Origin: an uncultured Eubacterium sp.
Lineage (GTDB): Bacteria; Bacillota; Clostridia; Oscillospirales; Acutalibacteraceae
Length of the DNA stretch: 64,000 nucleotides
Direction: 5' to 3'
Assembly (NCBI GenBank): GCA_944380545.1
Contig: CALWHV010000014.1
Coordinates: 62,001 to 126,000 of the forward strand
Shown: positions 26,277 to 35,806 of the stretch, in pieces
How the letters are laid out: each line of letters opens with the position of its first letter
Position numbering within the stretch: the stretch's first letter is position 1
Notes under the pieces: model-generated
The model's input: the letters and a program-made list of their open reading frames with translations, nothing else
What the model was told of the DNA's origin: nothing
Databases searched by the model: none
Made by a program: the position numbers and the translations under genes

Positions 26277-27425
26277 ATGAAAAAGCTTATTGCCTTTATT
26301 TTGAGCGCGTGCATTTTTCTCTCGCCCGCGATTTGCTGCTTTGCGGCGCAGACTGCGCAGAGCGATGCCGCTTTTGAGGACCATTCAAAATCATCTGTTT
26401 TGATGTGCGCCGACACAGGCGACATAATCTACGAAAACAACGCCTACGAGCATCTCTCTCCCGCTTCCGTCACAAAGGTTATGAGCATCCTATTGGTTTT
26501 GGAAGCGCTTGATAGCGGGAAAATATCGCTTAAAGATGAGGTTTCGGCAAGCCCTAATGCCGTGGCTATGGGCGGCTCTCAGATATGGCTTGAAGAGGGC
26601 GAAAAAATGACGGTTGAAGAGCTGTTTAAGGCTGTGGTTATCGCCTCTGCAAACGACGCCTGCACCGCGCTTGCTGAGCATATCGCAGGTTCAACGGCAT
26701 CCTTTGCCGCAATGATGAACGAGCGCGCAAGGCAGCTCGGGCTTGAAAACACTAATTTTGAAAACTGCACGGGGCTGGACGATACCGCCGTGAATCATTA
26801 TTCCTGCGCCTATGATATAGCCGTAACCGCGCGCGAGGTGCTCAACCACAAGCTGATTTTCAATTATACTACTATCTGGCTCGATTATCTTCGCGGCGGC
26901 GAAACCGAGCTCAACAACACCAATAAGCTTGTGAACACCTATTCCGGCATAACGGGGCTGAAAACGGGAACCACTTCAAAAGCGGGCTTTTGCGTATGCG
27001 CCACCGCCGAGCGGGACGGTATGAGGCTGATTTCGGTCGTTCTCGGCGCCGATTCGAGCGATGCGCGTTTCAAGAGCGCGTCCAATATGCTTGATTACGG
27101 CTTTGCAAATTATCAGGTCGTAACGCCGCAGATAGACGAAAATAAGATCGTTGAGGTCAAGGTTCAAAACGGCGTTGAAAAAACGATAAAGCCCGTGTAT
27201 GATGAAACCGATATGCTGCTGATAAAAAAGGGGACTGGCGAGATAAGTTACGAATACAGCGTTCTTCAAAAAACCGCCGCGCCGCTCAAGGAGGGAGATA
27301 AGCTCGGCGAGATCGTGATGCTTTCCGGCAGCGAGGAGATCAAACGAATACCGCTGTTTGCCGGAAAGAGTATTGATAAAATCAGTTATTTGTTTATATT
27401 TAAAAATATATTGAGCAATATTTAA
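26277..27425 (+). CDS. dacF: D-alanyl-D-alanine carboxypeptidase (DacF/PBP5-type)
   Basis: It trims the terminal D-Ala of peptidoglycan stem peptides. ATG 26277 is chosen: GAAAGGGG lies upstream and the product starts with a signal peptide (MKKLIAFILSACIFLSPA, cleavage after CFAA). Catalytic motifs are SVTK (64-67), SAN in VIASANDAC, and KTG in GLKTGTTSKAG. A C-terminal beta-rich PBP5 domain (about 275-360) follows, but the usual amphipathic membrane anchor is weak. In spore formers DacF regulates cortex cross-linking, but this gene is not in an obvious sporulation operon, so a vegetative role is equally possible. Confidence 0.92.
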   Translation: MKKLIAFILSACIFLSPAICCFAAQTAQSDAAFEDHSKSSVLMCADTGDIIYENNAYEHLSPASVTKVMSILLVLEALDSGKISLKDEVSASPNAVAMGGSQIWLEEGEKMTVEELFKAVVIASANDACTALAEHIAGSTASFAAMMNERARQLGLENTNFENCTGLDDTAVNHYSCAYDIAVTAREVLNHKLIFNYTTIWLDYLRGGETELNNTNKLVNTYSGITGLKTGTTSKAGFCVCATAERDGMRLISVVLGADSSDARFKSASNMLDYGFANYQVVTPQIDENKIVEVKVQNGVEKTIKPVYDETDMLLIKKGTGEISYEYSVLQKTAAPLKEGDKLGEIVMLSGSEEIKRIPLFAGKSIDKISYLFIFKNILSNI

Positions 27426-27435
27426 TAAAAAAGTG

Positions 27436-27464
27436 TTGAATAAAAACGGCTTTTGATGTAGAAT
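27436..27464 (+). promoter_or_regulatory. SigA-type promoter of pgi
   Basis: TTGAAT (27436-27441), 17-bp spacer, TAGAAT (27459-27464), with the pgi start 36 bp downstream. Confidence 0.7.
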
Positions 27465-27500
27465 ATGCAGAAGCGTCAGGTAAAAGAGGAGGATAAAATT

Positions 27501-28847
27501 ATGAGTTCGGTAAAGCTTATCAACAGATATGCGGAAAAGTTCGTTTCCGAACAGATGATAAGGGATAACGCCAAAAGAGGAGTCGATGCTCTTAAAACGC
27601 TTCATTCCAAAAGCGGAGAGGGCAATGATTTCCTCGGCTGGGTAACGCTTCCCACCGATTATGATAAAGAGGAATTTGCAAGAATCGAAAAGGCCGCGGA
27701 TTATATCAAAAATAACTGCGATGTGCTTGTGGTCATCGGCATCGGCGGCTCATATCTCGGCGCCAGGGCGGTAATTGAGGCGCTCAGGTCTTCAAATTAC
27801 AATTCCCTTGCCAAGGACACGCCGCAGATATATTTTATCGGCAACAGCATAAGCCCCTCAATGCTCAACGATGTGCTTAAGATTTGCGAGGGCAGGGACA
27901 TCTGCGTCAATGTCATTTCAAAAAGCGGCACCACCACGGAGCCGGCGATTGCTTTTCGCGTTTTCCGCGAGCTTATCAACAAAAAATATTCCAAAGAGGA
28001 AGCTGCAAAGCGTATATTCTGCACAACGGATAAGGCAAAGGGCACTCTTAAGGAGCTTGCTGATAAGGAGGGCTATGAAACCTTCGTCGTTCCCGATGAT
28101 GTGGGTGGCAGATATTCCGTGCTTACCGCAGTGGGTCTGCTTCCCATCGCCTGCGCGGGAATTGATATCAAAAGGCTTATGGACGGCGCCAAAGCTGCGC
28201 AGGACAGCCTTAACAGTGAAAATATTGACGAAAACGATTGCCTTAAGTATGCGATAATCAGAAACTGCTTTTACGATATGGGCAAAAAGCTTGAGTGCTT
28301 TATCTGCTACGAGCCGTGTATGACGATGTTCAACGAGTGGCTAAAGCAGCTTTTTGCCGAAAGCGAGGGCAAAGACGGCAAGGGCCTTTATCCCGTGTCC
28401 TGCATTTTTTCAACCGATCTTCATTCCGTTGGTCAGTTTATTCAGGAGAGCGGCGCCGGCCTTATGTTTGAGACCTGCCTCAAATTCAACGCTCCCGTTT
28501 CAGATTTCACCGTTTCTGAGGAAGAGGGCAATATAGACGGACTGAACTTCCTCGCCGGCAAAACAATGAGCTTTGTAAACGAAAAGGCAAGGCAGGGCAC
28601 GCTGCTTGCTCACACTGAGGGAGGCGTTGCAAACCTTATCCTTGAGGCTCAGGATATCACGGAGGAGTCGCTCGGCTATCTTATCTATTTCTTTGAAAAG
28701 GCGTGCGCCGTTTCGGGCTATATGCTCGGTGTCAATCCGTTTAACCAGCCCGGCGTTGAAAGCTACAAGAAAAATATGTTTGCGCTTTTGGGCAAGCCGG
28801 GTTATGAAAGTGAAAAAGAAAAACTTGAAAAAGAGCTCGGTATATGA
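27501..28847 (+). CDS. pgi: Glucose-6-phosphate isomerase
   Basis: It interconverts glucose-6-phosphate and fructose-6-phosphate in glycolysis. Start ATG 27501 follows AGAGGAGG; the in-frame ATG at 27465 lies on the promoter's transcription start area and is rejected. The 448-aa protein is the shorter Bacillota type: [18 protein letters not shown] (about 73-90), [14 protein letters not shown] (about 139-152), and the C-terminal [14 protein letters not shown]. It is monocistronic by its own promoter. Confidence 0.96.
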   Translation: MSSVKLINRYAEKFVSEQMIRDNAKRGVDALKTLHSKSGEGNDFLGWVTLPTDYDKEEFARIEKAADYIKNNCDVLVVIGIGGSYLGARAVIEALRSSNYNSLAKDTPQIYFIGNSISPSMLNDVLKICEGRDICVNVISKSGTTTEPAIAFRVFRELINKKYSKEEAAKRIFCTTDKAKGTLKELADKEGYETFVVPDDVGGRYSVLTAVGLLPIACAGIDIKRLMDGAKAAQDSLNSENIDENDCLKYAIIRNCFYDMGKKLECFICYEPCMTMFNEWLKQLFAESEGKDGKGLYPVSCIFSTDLHSVGQFIQESGAGLMFETCLKFNAPVSDFTVSEEEGNIDGLNFLAGKTMSFVNEKARQGTLLAHTEGGVANLILEAQDITEESLGYLIYFFEKACAVSGYMLGVNPFNQPGVESYKKNMFALLGKPGYESEKEKLEKELGI

Positions 28848-28853
28848 TAAGAT
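28825..28853 (+). promoter_or_regulatory. Probable promoter of the P-loop protein gene
   Basis: TTGAAA (28825-28830), 17-bp spacer and TAAGAT (28848-28853); it overlaps the 3' end of pgi. The start codon it serves is 40 bp downstream. Confidence 0.5.
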
Positions 28854-28892
28854 ATAGTTGAATTTAATATTATTACCTTGGAGGAATAATAA

Positions 28893-29309
28893 ATGATTAA
28901 GCTTATTATAGGAAATAAGGGCTCGGGTAAAACAAAAAAGCTTGTTGATCTTGTAAATTCCTGTGTGGAAAATTCAGACGGCAATGTTGTTTGCGTGGAA
29001 AAAGAACCAAAGCTCACCTATGATATATCTTCTAAAGCAAGGCTCCTTGAAACAGAAACCTACGGCATCAACGGCTGCAAGGCGTTTTACGGCTTCCTTG
29101 CCGGTATCTGCGCCGGAAATTATGATGTTACCGATGTTCTCGTAGACGCAACCTTTAAAATCGTAGGCAGGGATTATTCAAAGCTTCCGCAGTTTTTCGA
29201 TATGCTCTCCGAGCTTTCGGAGGCAACCGATGTGAATTTCTATTTCACCATCAGCTGCGACAAGGAGGATCTTCCTGTCGAGATCTTTGATTACTGCGAA
29301 GAGCTGTAA
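28893..29309 (+). CDS. Small P-loop ATPase-like protein of unknown function
   Basis: A 138-aa protein opening MIKLIIGNKGSGKTKKLVDL, which contains a textbook Walker A (GNKGSGKT, 7-14). A hydrophobic strand ending in Asp (VTDVLVDATF, about 85-94) may be Walker B. There is no further recognisable domain and no signal peptide. It resembles short proteins sometimes named 'PilT-like' in Clostridia, but no pilus genes are near. GGAGG precedes ATG 28893, and a strong terminator follows, so it is a single-gene unit. Confidence 0.75.
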   Translation: MIKLIIGNKGSGKTKKLVDLVNSCVENSDGNVVCVEKEPKLTYDISSKARLLETETYGINGCKAFYGFLAGICAGNYDVTDVLVDATFKIVGRDYSKLPQFFDMLSELSEATDVNFYFTISCDKEDLPVEIFDYCEEL

Positions 29310-29325
29310 TTTTCCAAAGCCTTTA

Positions 29326-29352
29326 AAGCCGCTGGCAGCAGCGGCTTTTTTT
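29326..29352 (+). terminator. Terminator after the P-loop protein gene
   Basis: AAGCCGCTG-GCAG-CAGCGGCTT followed by a T-run (29346-29352). Confidence 0.92.
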
Positions 29353-29399
29353 CACCTCGCCGGCTCGTGCTTTTGTGTTTAATTTATTTTAATTTGCTA

Positions 29400-29428
29400 T
29401 TGACAAACGCCGATATCATATATATAAT
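29400..29428 (+). promoter_or_regulatory. Consensus SigA promoter of yceD-rpmF
   Basis: Exact TTGACA (29400-29405), 17-bp spacer, exact TATAAT (29423-29428). A strong promoter fits a ribosomal-protein operon; the start codon is 26 bp after the -10. Confidence 0.9.
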
Positions 29429-29453
29429 ACTAAAAGCAGATGAGGTGCGGCTT

Positions 29454-29957
29454 ATGAATATAGATGTTTCCGGTCTCCTTAACGGGGGTTCAAAGCCCAT
29501 TAAGTTCAGTTATACGCTCAATTTAGAGGATCTTGTTTACAGCACTTATAATCCTGTTAAAAAGGGCGCGAAGATCAAAGGCTCGGTATATGAAAAGGCG
29601 GGCGTCGTTTATCTTGACGCCGATATCTCTTTTAAATTCTTCGGCTTTTGCGACAGATGCGCGGAAGAGATTGTTAAGGATATGGGCTTCAAGCTCAGCA
29701 AGATTCTTGTTTCAAAGCTTGCCAACGATGCCGATGCCGATTTTGACGATTATGTTGTTGTTTCAAACGGCGTGCTTGAGCTTGATGACCTCGTAACAGA
29801 AGAGATTCAGCTTTTTTTGCCCAGCAAGATGCTCTGCAAGCCGGATTGCAAGGGGCTTTGCTACAAATGCGGCAAAAATCTTAATTTCGGTGATTGTGAT
29901 TGCAAGAAGGATGTTGACCCAAGAATGGAGGCCCTTCTTCAGTTGCTTGATGAATAA
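29454..29957 (+). CDS. YceD/DUF177 family protein
   Basis: A 167-aa protein of the DUF177 family, which is linked to 23S rRNA accumulation in several organisms. ATG 29454 is chosen because it follows GAGGTG and lies after the consensus promoter; the frame extends upstream through the promoter, which cannot be coding. Features are the N-terminal MNIDVSGLLNGGSKPIKFS, a CDRCAEE Cys pair (about 67-72), and the C-terminal CKPDCKGLCYKCGKNLNFGD zinc-like cluster (about 125-144). The family is almost always followed by rpmF, as here. Confidence 0.9.
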   Translation: MNIDVSGLLNGGSKPIKFSYTLNLEDLVYSTYNPVKKGAKIKGSVYEKAGVVYLDADISFKFFGFCDRCAEEIVKDMGFKLSKILVSKLANDADADFDDYVVVSNGVLELDDLVTEEIQLFLPSKMLCKPDCKGLCYKCGKNLNFGDCDCKKDVDPRMEALLQLLDE

Positions 29958-29991
29958 ATATATCCGTTGATTATGATAAGGAGGGTATAAA

Positions 29992-30177
29992 ATGGCAGTA
30001 CCTAAGAGAAGGACTTCTACCGCAAGAAAAAATAAAAGGCGTTCCAGCGTCTGGAAGATGGATGCACCCACGCTTGTTAAGTGCAAGAACTGCGGCGCAT
30101 ACACCGTTTCTCATAAAGTATGCTCCGCCTGCGGCTACTACGACGGTAAGCAGGTAATAGCCAAGGAAGAAGCGTAA
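29992..30177 (+). CDS. rpmF: Ribosomal protein L32
   Basis: A 61-aa large-subunit protein beginning MAVPKRRTSTARKNKRRS. The zinc form is kept, with CKNC (about 31-34) and CSAC (about 44-47). AAGGAGGG precedes the start. It follows yceD, the standard pairing; plsX and fabH, often next in other bacteria, are replaced here by der. Confidence 0.96.
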   Translation: MAVPKRRTSTARKNKRRSSVWKMDAPTLVKCKNCGAYTVSHKVCSACGYYDGKQVIAKEEA

Positions 30178-30190
30178 CACAAGCAGCAAG

Positions 30191-30217
30191 GACGGGCATA
30201 TTATGTCCGTCTTTTTT
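30191..30217 (+). terminator. Terminator/attenuator between rpmF and der
   Basis: Stem GACGG(G)CAT / ATG(T)CCGTC with one G-U pair and loop ATT (30191-30211), then six T. It may end the yceD-rpmF transcript or let part of it run into der, which starts 20 bp later. Confidence 0.75.
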
Positions 30218-30237
30218 ACTGTAAAGGAGGCTTTTGC

Positions 30238-31566
30238 GTGAGGGGAACAGTTGCAATAGTCGGCCGCCCGAATGTGGGCAAATCAACTCTTTTCAATAAG
30301 CTCACCGGCTCTCGCATTTCCATTGTGGACGATACTCCCGGCGTTACGAGAGACAGGATTTACGGCGAGTGCGAATGGCTCGGACGCAGCTTTTTGCTTG
30401 TTGACACCGGCGGCATAGAGCCGTATTCAAACGATGTAATACTCAAGCAGATGCGCGCCCAGGCGCAGATAGCGATAGACACCGCCGATGTCATAATACT
30501 TGTTGCCGATGTCACCTCGGGCATTTTGCCCGCTGACAGAGAGGTTGCCGCTATGCTCCAGAAAAGCGGCAAGCCCATAGTTTTGTGCGTCAATAAGTGC
30601 GACAGCGTTGGCGAGCTTCCCGCTGATTTTTACGAATTTTATAATCTCGGTCTCGGCGAGCCGTTCGCCGTATCCTCCGTTCACGGCCACGGCACGGGCG
30701 ATCTTCTTGACGAGGTCATCAAGTTTCTGCCCGACGGCGGCGAGGAGGAAAACGACGATTCCGAGATAATCAAGGTCGCCGTCATCGGCAAGCCTAATGT
30801 GGGAAAGTCCTCGCTTGTCAACAGGATCTGCGGCGAAAACAGAACGATCGTTTCCGATATCGCCGGCACAACAAGGGATACTACAGATACCTTTATTGAA
30901 AATTCCTACGGCAGCTTCAATTTTATAGATACCGCCGGAATCAGGCGCAAGAGCAAGGTTACGGACGCCGTTGAGCGATACAGCGTCATCAGGGCGCGTT
31001 CCGCCGTTGAAAGAGCCAATGTCTGCGTTATTATGATCGACGCGGTCGAGGGCTTTACGGAGCAGGATTCAAAGATTGCCGGAATAGCGATAGAAGCCGG
31101 CAAGGCGTGCGTTGTTGCGGTAAATAAATGGGACGCCGTTGAAAAGGATTCAAACACGATGAAGGAATTTAAGGATAAGCTTGCCGTTGACCTTTCCTTT
31201 ATGCCTTACGCTCCCGTTATATTTATCTCTGCAAAAACAGGGCAGAGGCTCGACAGATTGTTTGAAACCATCTCCTTCGTCCACTCTCAGAATTCGATGC
31301 GCATCCCGACGGGTAAGCTCAACGAGGTGCTTGCCGAATCAACTGCGCGCGTTCAGCCGCCGACCGATAAAGGCAAAAGGCTTCGCATATACTATATGAC
31401 GCAGGCGTCCACCCGTCCGCCGGCATTCGTTTTCTTTGTGAACGATGCAAAGCTTTTTCATTTCTCTTACCAAAGATATCTTGAAAACAGAATCAGAGAG
31501 GTGTTCGGCCTGTCCGGCACACCCGTCAGATTCATAATCAGAGAAAGGGGAGAGGGCAAAAAGTGA
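30238..31566 (+). CDS. der: Ribosome-associated GTPase Der (EngA)
   Basis: An essential 50S assembly GTPase with two G domains and a KH-like tail. The GTG start at 30238 follows AAAGGAGG and gives MRGTVAIVGRPNVGKST. G1 motifs are GRPNVGKST and GKPNVGKSS; G3 DTPGVTRDR/DTGG and DTAGIRRKS; G4 NKCD and NKWD. The KH domain spans about 350-440. Length 442 aa is typical. Its stop overlaps the plsY start. Confidence 0.96.
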   Translation: MRGTVAIVGRPNVGKSTLFNKLTGSRISIVDDTPGVTRDRIYGECEWLGRSFLLVDTGGIEPYSNDVILKQMRAQAQIAIDTADVIILVADVTSGILPADREVAAMLQKSGKPIVLCVNKCDSVGELPADFYEFYNLGLGEPFAVSSVHGHGTGDLLDEVIKFLPDGGEEENDDSEIIKVAVIGKPNVGKSSLVNRICGENRTIVSDIAGTTRDTTDTFIENSYGSFNFIDTAGIRRKSKVTDAVERYSVIRARSAVERANVCVIMIDAVEGFTEQDSKIAGIAIEAGKACVVAVNKWDAVEKDSNTMKEFKDKLAVDLSFMPYAPVIFISAKTGQRLDRLFETISFVHSQNSMRIPTGKLNEVLAESTARVQPPTDKGKRLRIYYMTQASTRPPAFVFFVNDAKLFHFSYQRYLENRIREVFGLSGTPVRFIIRERGEGKK

Positions 31567-32234
31567 TTACCCCCGCCTTGGTTCTTAAATATATTTCGGT
31601 TATTGTTATATCCTATCTTCTCGGCAGCCTTAATTTTTCTATCATCTTTTCAAGATCAATCGCCAAAAAGGATATACGCGAATCCGGCAGCGGCAACGCC
31701 GGCGCAACCAATATGCTGCGCACCTACGGAAAAAAATTCGCCGTGTTAACTATGATAGGCGATATTTTAAAGGTCGCCCTCGCCATTATTATCACCTTTG
31801 CTTTTCTCGGGGAGCCTATGCGATATCTTTTCGGCTTTCCGCAGGAGGAAAGCGAGATACGCCGCGTAATGCTTTACAAAGCGTTTTCGGGCCTTTTCTG
31901 TGTTATCGGCCACATATTTCCCGTGTTCTTCAAATTTAAGGGCGGAAAGGGCGTGGCTGCGTGCACCGGAATGGTGATTATGATAGACTGGCGCATTGCC
32001 GCGATCTTGTTCGTAATTTTCATTGCCGTTGTTCTTATCAGCAAATGGATAAGCCTCGGCTCGCTGGTCATCGCCGTGCTGTATCCCGTCCTTATCGGTG
32101 TGTTTTATAAGGATATCACCCTTGTCCTTGCCGCGCTTCTGTTCAGCGCAATCGTATTTATCGCTCACCGTGAAAACATAAAGCGTCTTATCAAGGGCAA
32201 TGAGAACAAGATCTCATTTAAAAGCAAAAAATAA
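31563..32234 (+). CDS. plsY: Glycerol-3-phosphate acyltransferase PlsY
   Basis: It transfers acyl from acyl-phosphate to glycerol-3-phosphate, the first step in phospholipid synthesis. The 223-aa membrane protein has about five to six helices and the three PlsY motifs: SYLLGSLNFSIIFSR, GSGNAGATNMLRTYGK and GHIFPVFFKFKGGKGVA. Start is GTG 31563, overlapping the der stop as GTGA, with GGGGAGAGG upstream. The der-plsY pair is common in Bacillota. Confidence 0.95.
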   Translation: MITPALVLKYISVIVISYLLGSLNFSIIFSRSIAKKDIRESGSGNAGATNMLRTYGKKFAVLTMIGDILKVALAIIITFAFLGEPMRYLFGFPQEESEIRRVMLYKAFSGLFCVIGHIFPVFFKFKGGKGVAACTGMVIMIDWRIAAILFVIFIAVVLISKWISLGSLVIAVLYPVLIGVFYKDITLVLAALLFSAIVFIAHRENIKRLIKGNENKISFKSKK

Positions 32235-32248
32235 GCCCGTAAGGGCAA

Positions 32249-32276
32249 AAAAATTAAGCCGCCCAAAAGGCGGCTT
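32249..32276 (-). terminator. Terminator for rpmB, possibly also for plsY
   Basis: Stem AAGCCGCC / GGCGGCTT with loop CAAAA (32256-32276). On the minus strand it is followed by AATTTTTTTG, so it ends rpmB transcripts; on the plus strand TGAATTTTT follows, so weaker termination of plsY is possible. Confidence 0.75.
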
Positions 32277-32300
32277 TGAATTTTTATGGATTACGCCGAA

Positions 32301-32486
32301 TCAAGCTCTTTCAACTTTTCCAGAGCGCAGACATCTTGTGCAGACATACACTCTTTTAGGAGAGCCGTTAACAATAGCCTTAACTCTTTTAACATTGGGT
32401 TTCCAGGTTCTGTTTGAGCGCCTGTGTGAGTGGGAAACTTTGATTCCGAAAGTCATTTCTTTTCCGCAGTATTCACATTTTGCCAT
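32301..32486 (-). CDS. rpmB: Ribosomal protein L28
   Basis: A 61-aa protein beginning MAKCEYCGKEMTFG; the start at 32486 has AAGGAGG upstream on the minus strand, and the frame extending upstream is leader sequence. CEYC and CTRC give a zinc-binding form. In B. subtilis rpmB follows spoVM; here it has moved about 12 kb from the spoVM-like gene and stands alone between plsY and recA on the opposite strand. Confidence 0.94.
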   Translation of the reverse strand: MAKCEYCGKEMTFGIKVSHSHRRSNRTWKPNVKRVKAIVNGSPKRVYVCTRCLRSGKVERA

Positions 32487-32660
32487 TAGCGAACACCTCC
32501 TTGTAAATTTCGAACGCATAAATATTATCATATCTCCCGCCAAAATGCAAGCTTTTTTTATATAAAAATTTGCAAAGAGCCTTTGGCGGTACTTTTTTGT
32601 CTCTGCGCCTTCGTTTTGCGGCTTTTCGGGGAAACTTTTTGTTAAATTTTAAGCATATTG

Positions 32661-32689
32661 TTGATTTTGATTTTTGTATTTATTATAAT
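32661..32689 (+). promoter_or_regulatory. SigA-type promoter of recA
   Basis: TTGATT (32661-32666), 17-bp spacer, TATAAT (32684-32689), in a strongly AT-rich stretch. No Gram-positive LexA box of the form GAAC-N4-GTTC is visible near it. Confidence 0.65.
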
Positions 32690-32728
32690 ATTTAAGATAA
32701 TTTTAATATATCGCAAGGAGGTTCGCTT

Positions 32729-33883
32729 ATGGCGGCAGATAAAAAAGGCGTCAGCCAGGATAAAAAGGCGGCGGTCGATTCCGCTATAAAACAGCTTGAA
32801 AAGCAGTACGGTCCGGGAACGGTTATGTTCCTCGGTCAAAATTCACATCTTAATGTGGACGCTATATCCACGGGCTCTCTCACGCTTGATATAGCCACGG
32901 GTATCGGCGGCCTTCCGCGCGGCAGGATAGTGGAGATTTACGGCCCCGAATCCTCAGGTAAAACGACTCTTGCCCTGCACTGCATCGCGGAGTGCCAGAA
33001 GCTCGGCGGGCTCGCCGCTTTTATAGACGCGGAGCACGCGCTCGACCCTGTTTACGCTGCTAATCTGGGTGTTGATATCGATTCTCTGCTTGTTTCCCAG
33101 CCGGATTACGGCGAGCAGGCGCTTGAGGTAACGGAGCAGCTCGTGCGCTCAGGCGGCGTTGAGATAATCGTTGTAGACTCTGTTGCGGCGCTCGTTCCCC
33201 GCTCTGAGATAGACGGCGAGATGGGCGATTCTCATGTCGGTCTTCACGCAAGGCTGATGAGCCAGGCGCTCAGAAAGCTCACCGGCGCTATCAATAAGAG
33301 CAACTGCCTTATCATCTTCATAAACCAGCTTCGTGAAAAGGTCGGCGTTATGTACGGCAACCCAGAGGTCACCACCGGCGGACGCGCGCTCAAATTCTAT
33401 TCCTCTATGCGAATCGATGTGCGCAGGGTTGAAACGATAAAGGCTGCCGGAAATGAGTTCGTCGGCAACAGAACGCGCGCCAAGATTGTTAAAAATAAGC
33501 TTGCGCCTCCGTTTAAACAGGCTGAATTCGATATTATGTACGGCACCGGTATCAGCAAAACGGGCGAGATACTTGATATGGCGGTAAATTACGATATCAT
33601 CAAAAAGAGCGGCTCGTGGTTCTCATACGGCAACGAGAGGCTCGGTCAGGGCAGGGACAAGGTAAAGGAAATAATCCAAAACGACGAGCGCCTTGCCGCA
33701 GAGCTTGAGGAAAAGATCAAGGTAAAGATGGCTCAGGAGCAGGAGACCTCGGAAAATAAATTCCGCGGCAGCGCAATTCCCAAAGCGGAAACAGAGCCTG
33801 CCGAGCCGCAGGAGACCGTTAAGCACACAAGAGAAGCGGCAAGAGCAAAGCTCGATATAGCCGTTGAGGATGACGACGAGTAA
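32729..33883 (+). CDS. recA: Recombinase RecA
   Basis: It forms filaments on ssDNA for strand exchange and SOS induction. The 384-aa protein has Walker [10 protein letters not shown] (about 72-80), the ATP-cap region EHALDPVYA, the Walker [10 protein letters not shown], loop L2 with [20 protein letters not shown], and an acidic tail (EDDDE). A ribosome-binding site GCAAGGAGG precedes ATG 32729. It has its own promoter, and recX follows in a TAATG overlap. Confidence 0.98.
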   Translation: MAADKKGVSQDKKAAVDSAIKQLEKQYGPGTVMFLGQNSHLNVDAISTGSLTLDIATGIGGLPRGRIVEIYGPESSGKTTLALHCIAECQKLGGLAAFIDAEHALDPVYAANLGVDIDSLLVSQPDYGEQALEVTEQLVRSGGVEIIVVDSVAALVPRSEIDGEMGDSHVGLHARLMSQALRKLTGAINKSNCLIIFINQLREKVGVMYGNPEVTTGGRALKFYSSMRIDVRRVETIKAAGNEFVGNRTRAKIVKNKLAPPFKQAEFDIMYGTGISKTGEILDMAVNYDIIKKSGSWFSYGNERLGQGRDKVKEIIQNDERLAAELEEKIKVKMAQEQETSENKFRGSAIPKAETEPAEPQETVKHTREAARAKLDIAVEDDDE

Positions 33884-34485
33884 TGAAGATCACCGCTCAA
33901 AGCGGGCGCGCCGGCAAGGTGCATATTTACGCGGACGGCGAGTATGCAATAACAACGGACGAAAGATTCTGGCTTGAAAGCGGCATCCAAAGCCCCTCGG
34001 AGCTCAGCGACGAGGAGTGGGAGCTGCTTGTTGAGCGCATCGGCTACAGGAAAGCGCTCAACAAAGGAGCTGATCTACTTTCACGCCGTGCTCATTCAGC
34101 CGCCGAGCTGAAGAGAAAGCTTCTTCGCACCTGCGACGAGCAAAGCGCGCAAAAGGCCGTTGAAAAGCTTACTGAGCTCGGCTATCTTGACGACCGCGCC
34201 TTTGCTGAAGAGCTTGCCTCTCATCTTTTTAACACTAAAAATTATTCAAGGGCAAATGTGCGCGCGCGCCTTTTGGAAAAGGGCGTTTCGCGCAGCGTTG
34301 CAGATGATGTGCTTGAGGCTTTTGAGGTTGACCCTGTTGAAAGCATCCTGCGCATAATCAATAAATCCTACGCCGCAAGGCTCGGCGCACAGGGCGGCGA
34401 AGAAAAGGTAACGGCGGCGCTTCAAAGGCGCGGGTTTTCCTATCGTGATATCCGAGAGGCGCTCGCCAGGTTTTATAATGAATAA
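33883..34485 (+). CDS. recX: RecA regulator RecX
   Basis: RecX binds RecA filaments and limits their activity. The 200-aa protein has three-helix repeats with ADLLSRRAHSAAELKRKLL and ALQRRGFSYRDIREAL typical of the family. Its start overlaps the recA stop, and rimO begins inside its last codons, so recA-recX-rimO-pgsA form a tightly coupled operon. Confidence 0.94.
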   Translation: MKITAQSGRAGKVHIYADGEYAITTDERFWLESGIQSPSELSDEEWELLVERIGYRKALNKGADLLSRRAHSAAELKRKLLRTCDEQSAQKAVEKLTELGYLDDRAFAEELASHLFNTKNYSRANVRARLLEKGVSRSVADDVLEAFEVDPVESILRIINKSYAARLGAQGGEEKVTAALQRRGFSYRDIREALARFYNE

Positions 34486-35806
34486 AAAATACAGCTTACA
34501 TATAATTTCGCTCGGCTGCCCAAAAAATCAGGTGGATTGCGAAATTATGGCAAATAAACTCGCTGCCTCCGGCTTTGAGCTGAACGCCGCCATCGAAGGG
34601 TCGGACTGCGTTTTGATCAATACCTGCGGCTTTATAGAGGACGCTAAAACGGAAGCGATAGAGGCTATACTTGAAGTAGCCGAATACAAGAAAGCCGGTC
34701 TTGCCGGTTCTATTGTAGTGACCGGCTGCCTCACGGAGCGTTATCAGCACGAGGTTATGAAGGAGATACCCGAAATAGACGCGGCGATAGGCATAGGAGC
34801 CGACCGTGATATCGTTAAGGTCTGCCTCAAGGCCGCCGCCGGTGTCAAAACGGAGTTTTTTCCGGATAAAGCCCTGCTTCCCCTCAGCGGCGACAGGCTC
34901 CTCTTCACTCCGAGGCATTGGGCTTATCTTAAAATATCCGAGGGCTGCAGCAACAGATGCTCATATTGCGCCATTCCCGGAATAAGGGGCGGTTATCGCG
35001 AGCGGGATATGGAATCCATCGTGTCTGAGGCTGAAAAGCTTGTTGCCGGCGGCGCAGGAGAGATAGTTCTCGTTGCTCAGGACACCACGAAATACGGCGT
35101 TGAGCTATACGGCGAATACAGGCTTGCACAGCTTCTTAAAAGGCTTTGCAGAATAGACGGCCTTAAGTGGATCAGGCTTTTTTACTGCTATCCCGATAAG
35201 GTCACCGACGAGCTTATCGAAACGATTGCGAGCGAGGAAAAGATATGCTCGTATATCGATATGCCCATTCAGCATTGCAGCGGCTCAGTGCTGAAAAATA
35301 TGAACCGCAGCGGCAATGCCTCTCAGCTCAAGGCACTGATCGATAAAATGAAAAAAACTATTCCCGGCCTTTCGCTTCGCACAACGCTTATGGTCGGCTT
35401 TCCGGGTGAAACACAGAGCGATTTCGAAGAGCTCTGCGAGTTTGTAAAAGATGTCGAATTCGATAAGATGGGATGCTTTAAATTTTCGCCGGAGGAGGGC
35501 ACGCCCGCTTTCGATATGCCGAATCAGATAGACGAAGATGTAAAATCAAGGCGCGAAGAGGTCTTGATGGACATTCAGTATTCCGTGACGGAACGGGCGA
35601 ACCGCTCAAGGATAGGCAGGGTATACGAGGCTGTAGTCGACGGCTTTGACGGCGAACGATATGTAGGAAGAAGCTATCTTGACGCGCCGGAGATAGACAG
35701 CGGCATTTTCATCAAAAGCGATGAAGAGCTTTTGCCCGGCGACCGGATAAAAGTCAAAATAACTGATTACGACGGCTATGATTTGATAGGAGAGAAAACG
35801 GAATGA
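34478..35806 (+). CDS. rimO: Ribosomal protein S12 methylthiotransferase RimO
   Basis: A radical SAM enzyme that methylthiolates Asp88/89 of S12. ATG 34478 lies in the recX 3' end and gives MNKKYSLHIISLGCPKNQ, the RimO-type N-terminus. Motifs: first-cluster Cys in LGCPKNQ, NTCGF and TGCLTERY; radical SAM CSNRCSYCAIP (about 157-167); C-terminal TRAM domain (about 375-440). Length 442 aa. It ends ATGA into pgsA. This is the third radical SAM RNA/protein-modifying enzyme in the window, besides rlmN and mtaB. Confidence 0.95.
   Translation: MNKKYSLHIISLGCPKNQVDCEIMANKLAASGFELNAAIEGSDCVLINTCGFIEDAKTEAIEAILEVAEYKKAGLAGSIVVTGCLTERYQHEVMKEIPEIDAAIGIGADRDIVKVCLKAAAGVKTEFFPDKALLPLSGDRLLFTPRHWAYLKISEGCSNRCSYCAIPGIRGGYRERDMESIVSEAEKLVAGGAGEIVLVAQDTTKYGVELYGEYRLAQLLKRLCRIDGLKWIRLFYCYPDKVTDELIETIASEEKICSYIDMPIQHCSGSVLKNMNRSGNASQLKALIDKMKKTIPGLSLRTTLMVGFPGETQSDFEELCEFVKDVEFDKMGCFKFSPEEGTPAFDMPNQIDEDVKSRREEVLMDIQYSVTERANRSRIGRVYEAVVDGFDGERYVGRSYLDAPEIDSGIFIKSDEELLPGDRIKVKITDYDGYDLIGEKTE

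Noticed and set aside
32500..32728. LexA/SOS box upstream of recA
   Set aside because: GAAC occurs near 32512 (TTCGAACGC), but no matching GTTC half-site lies at the expected distance; it belongs to the rpmB leader.
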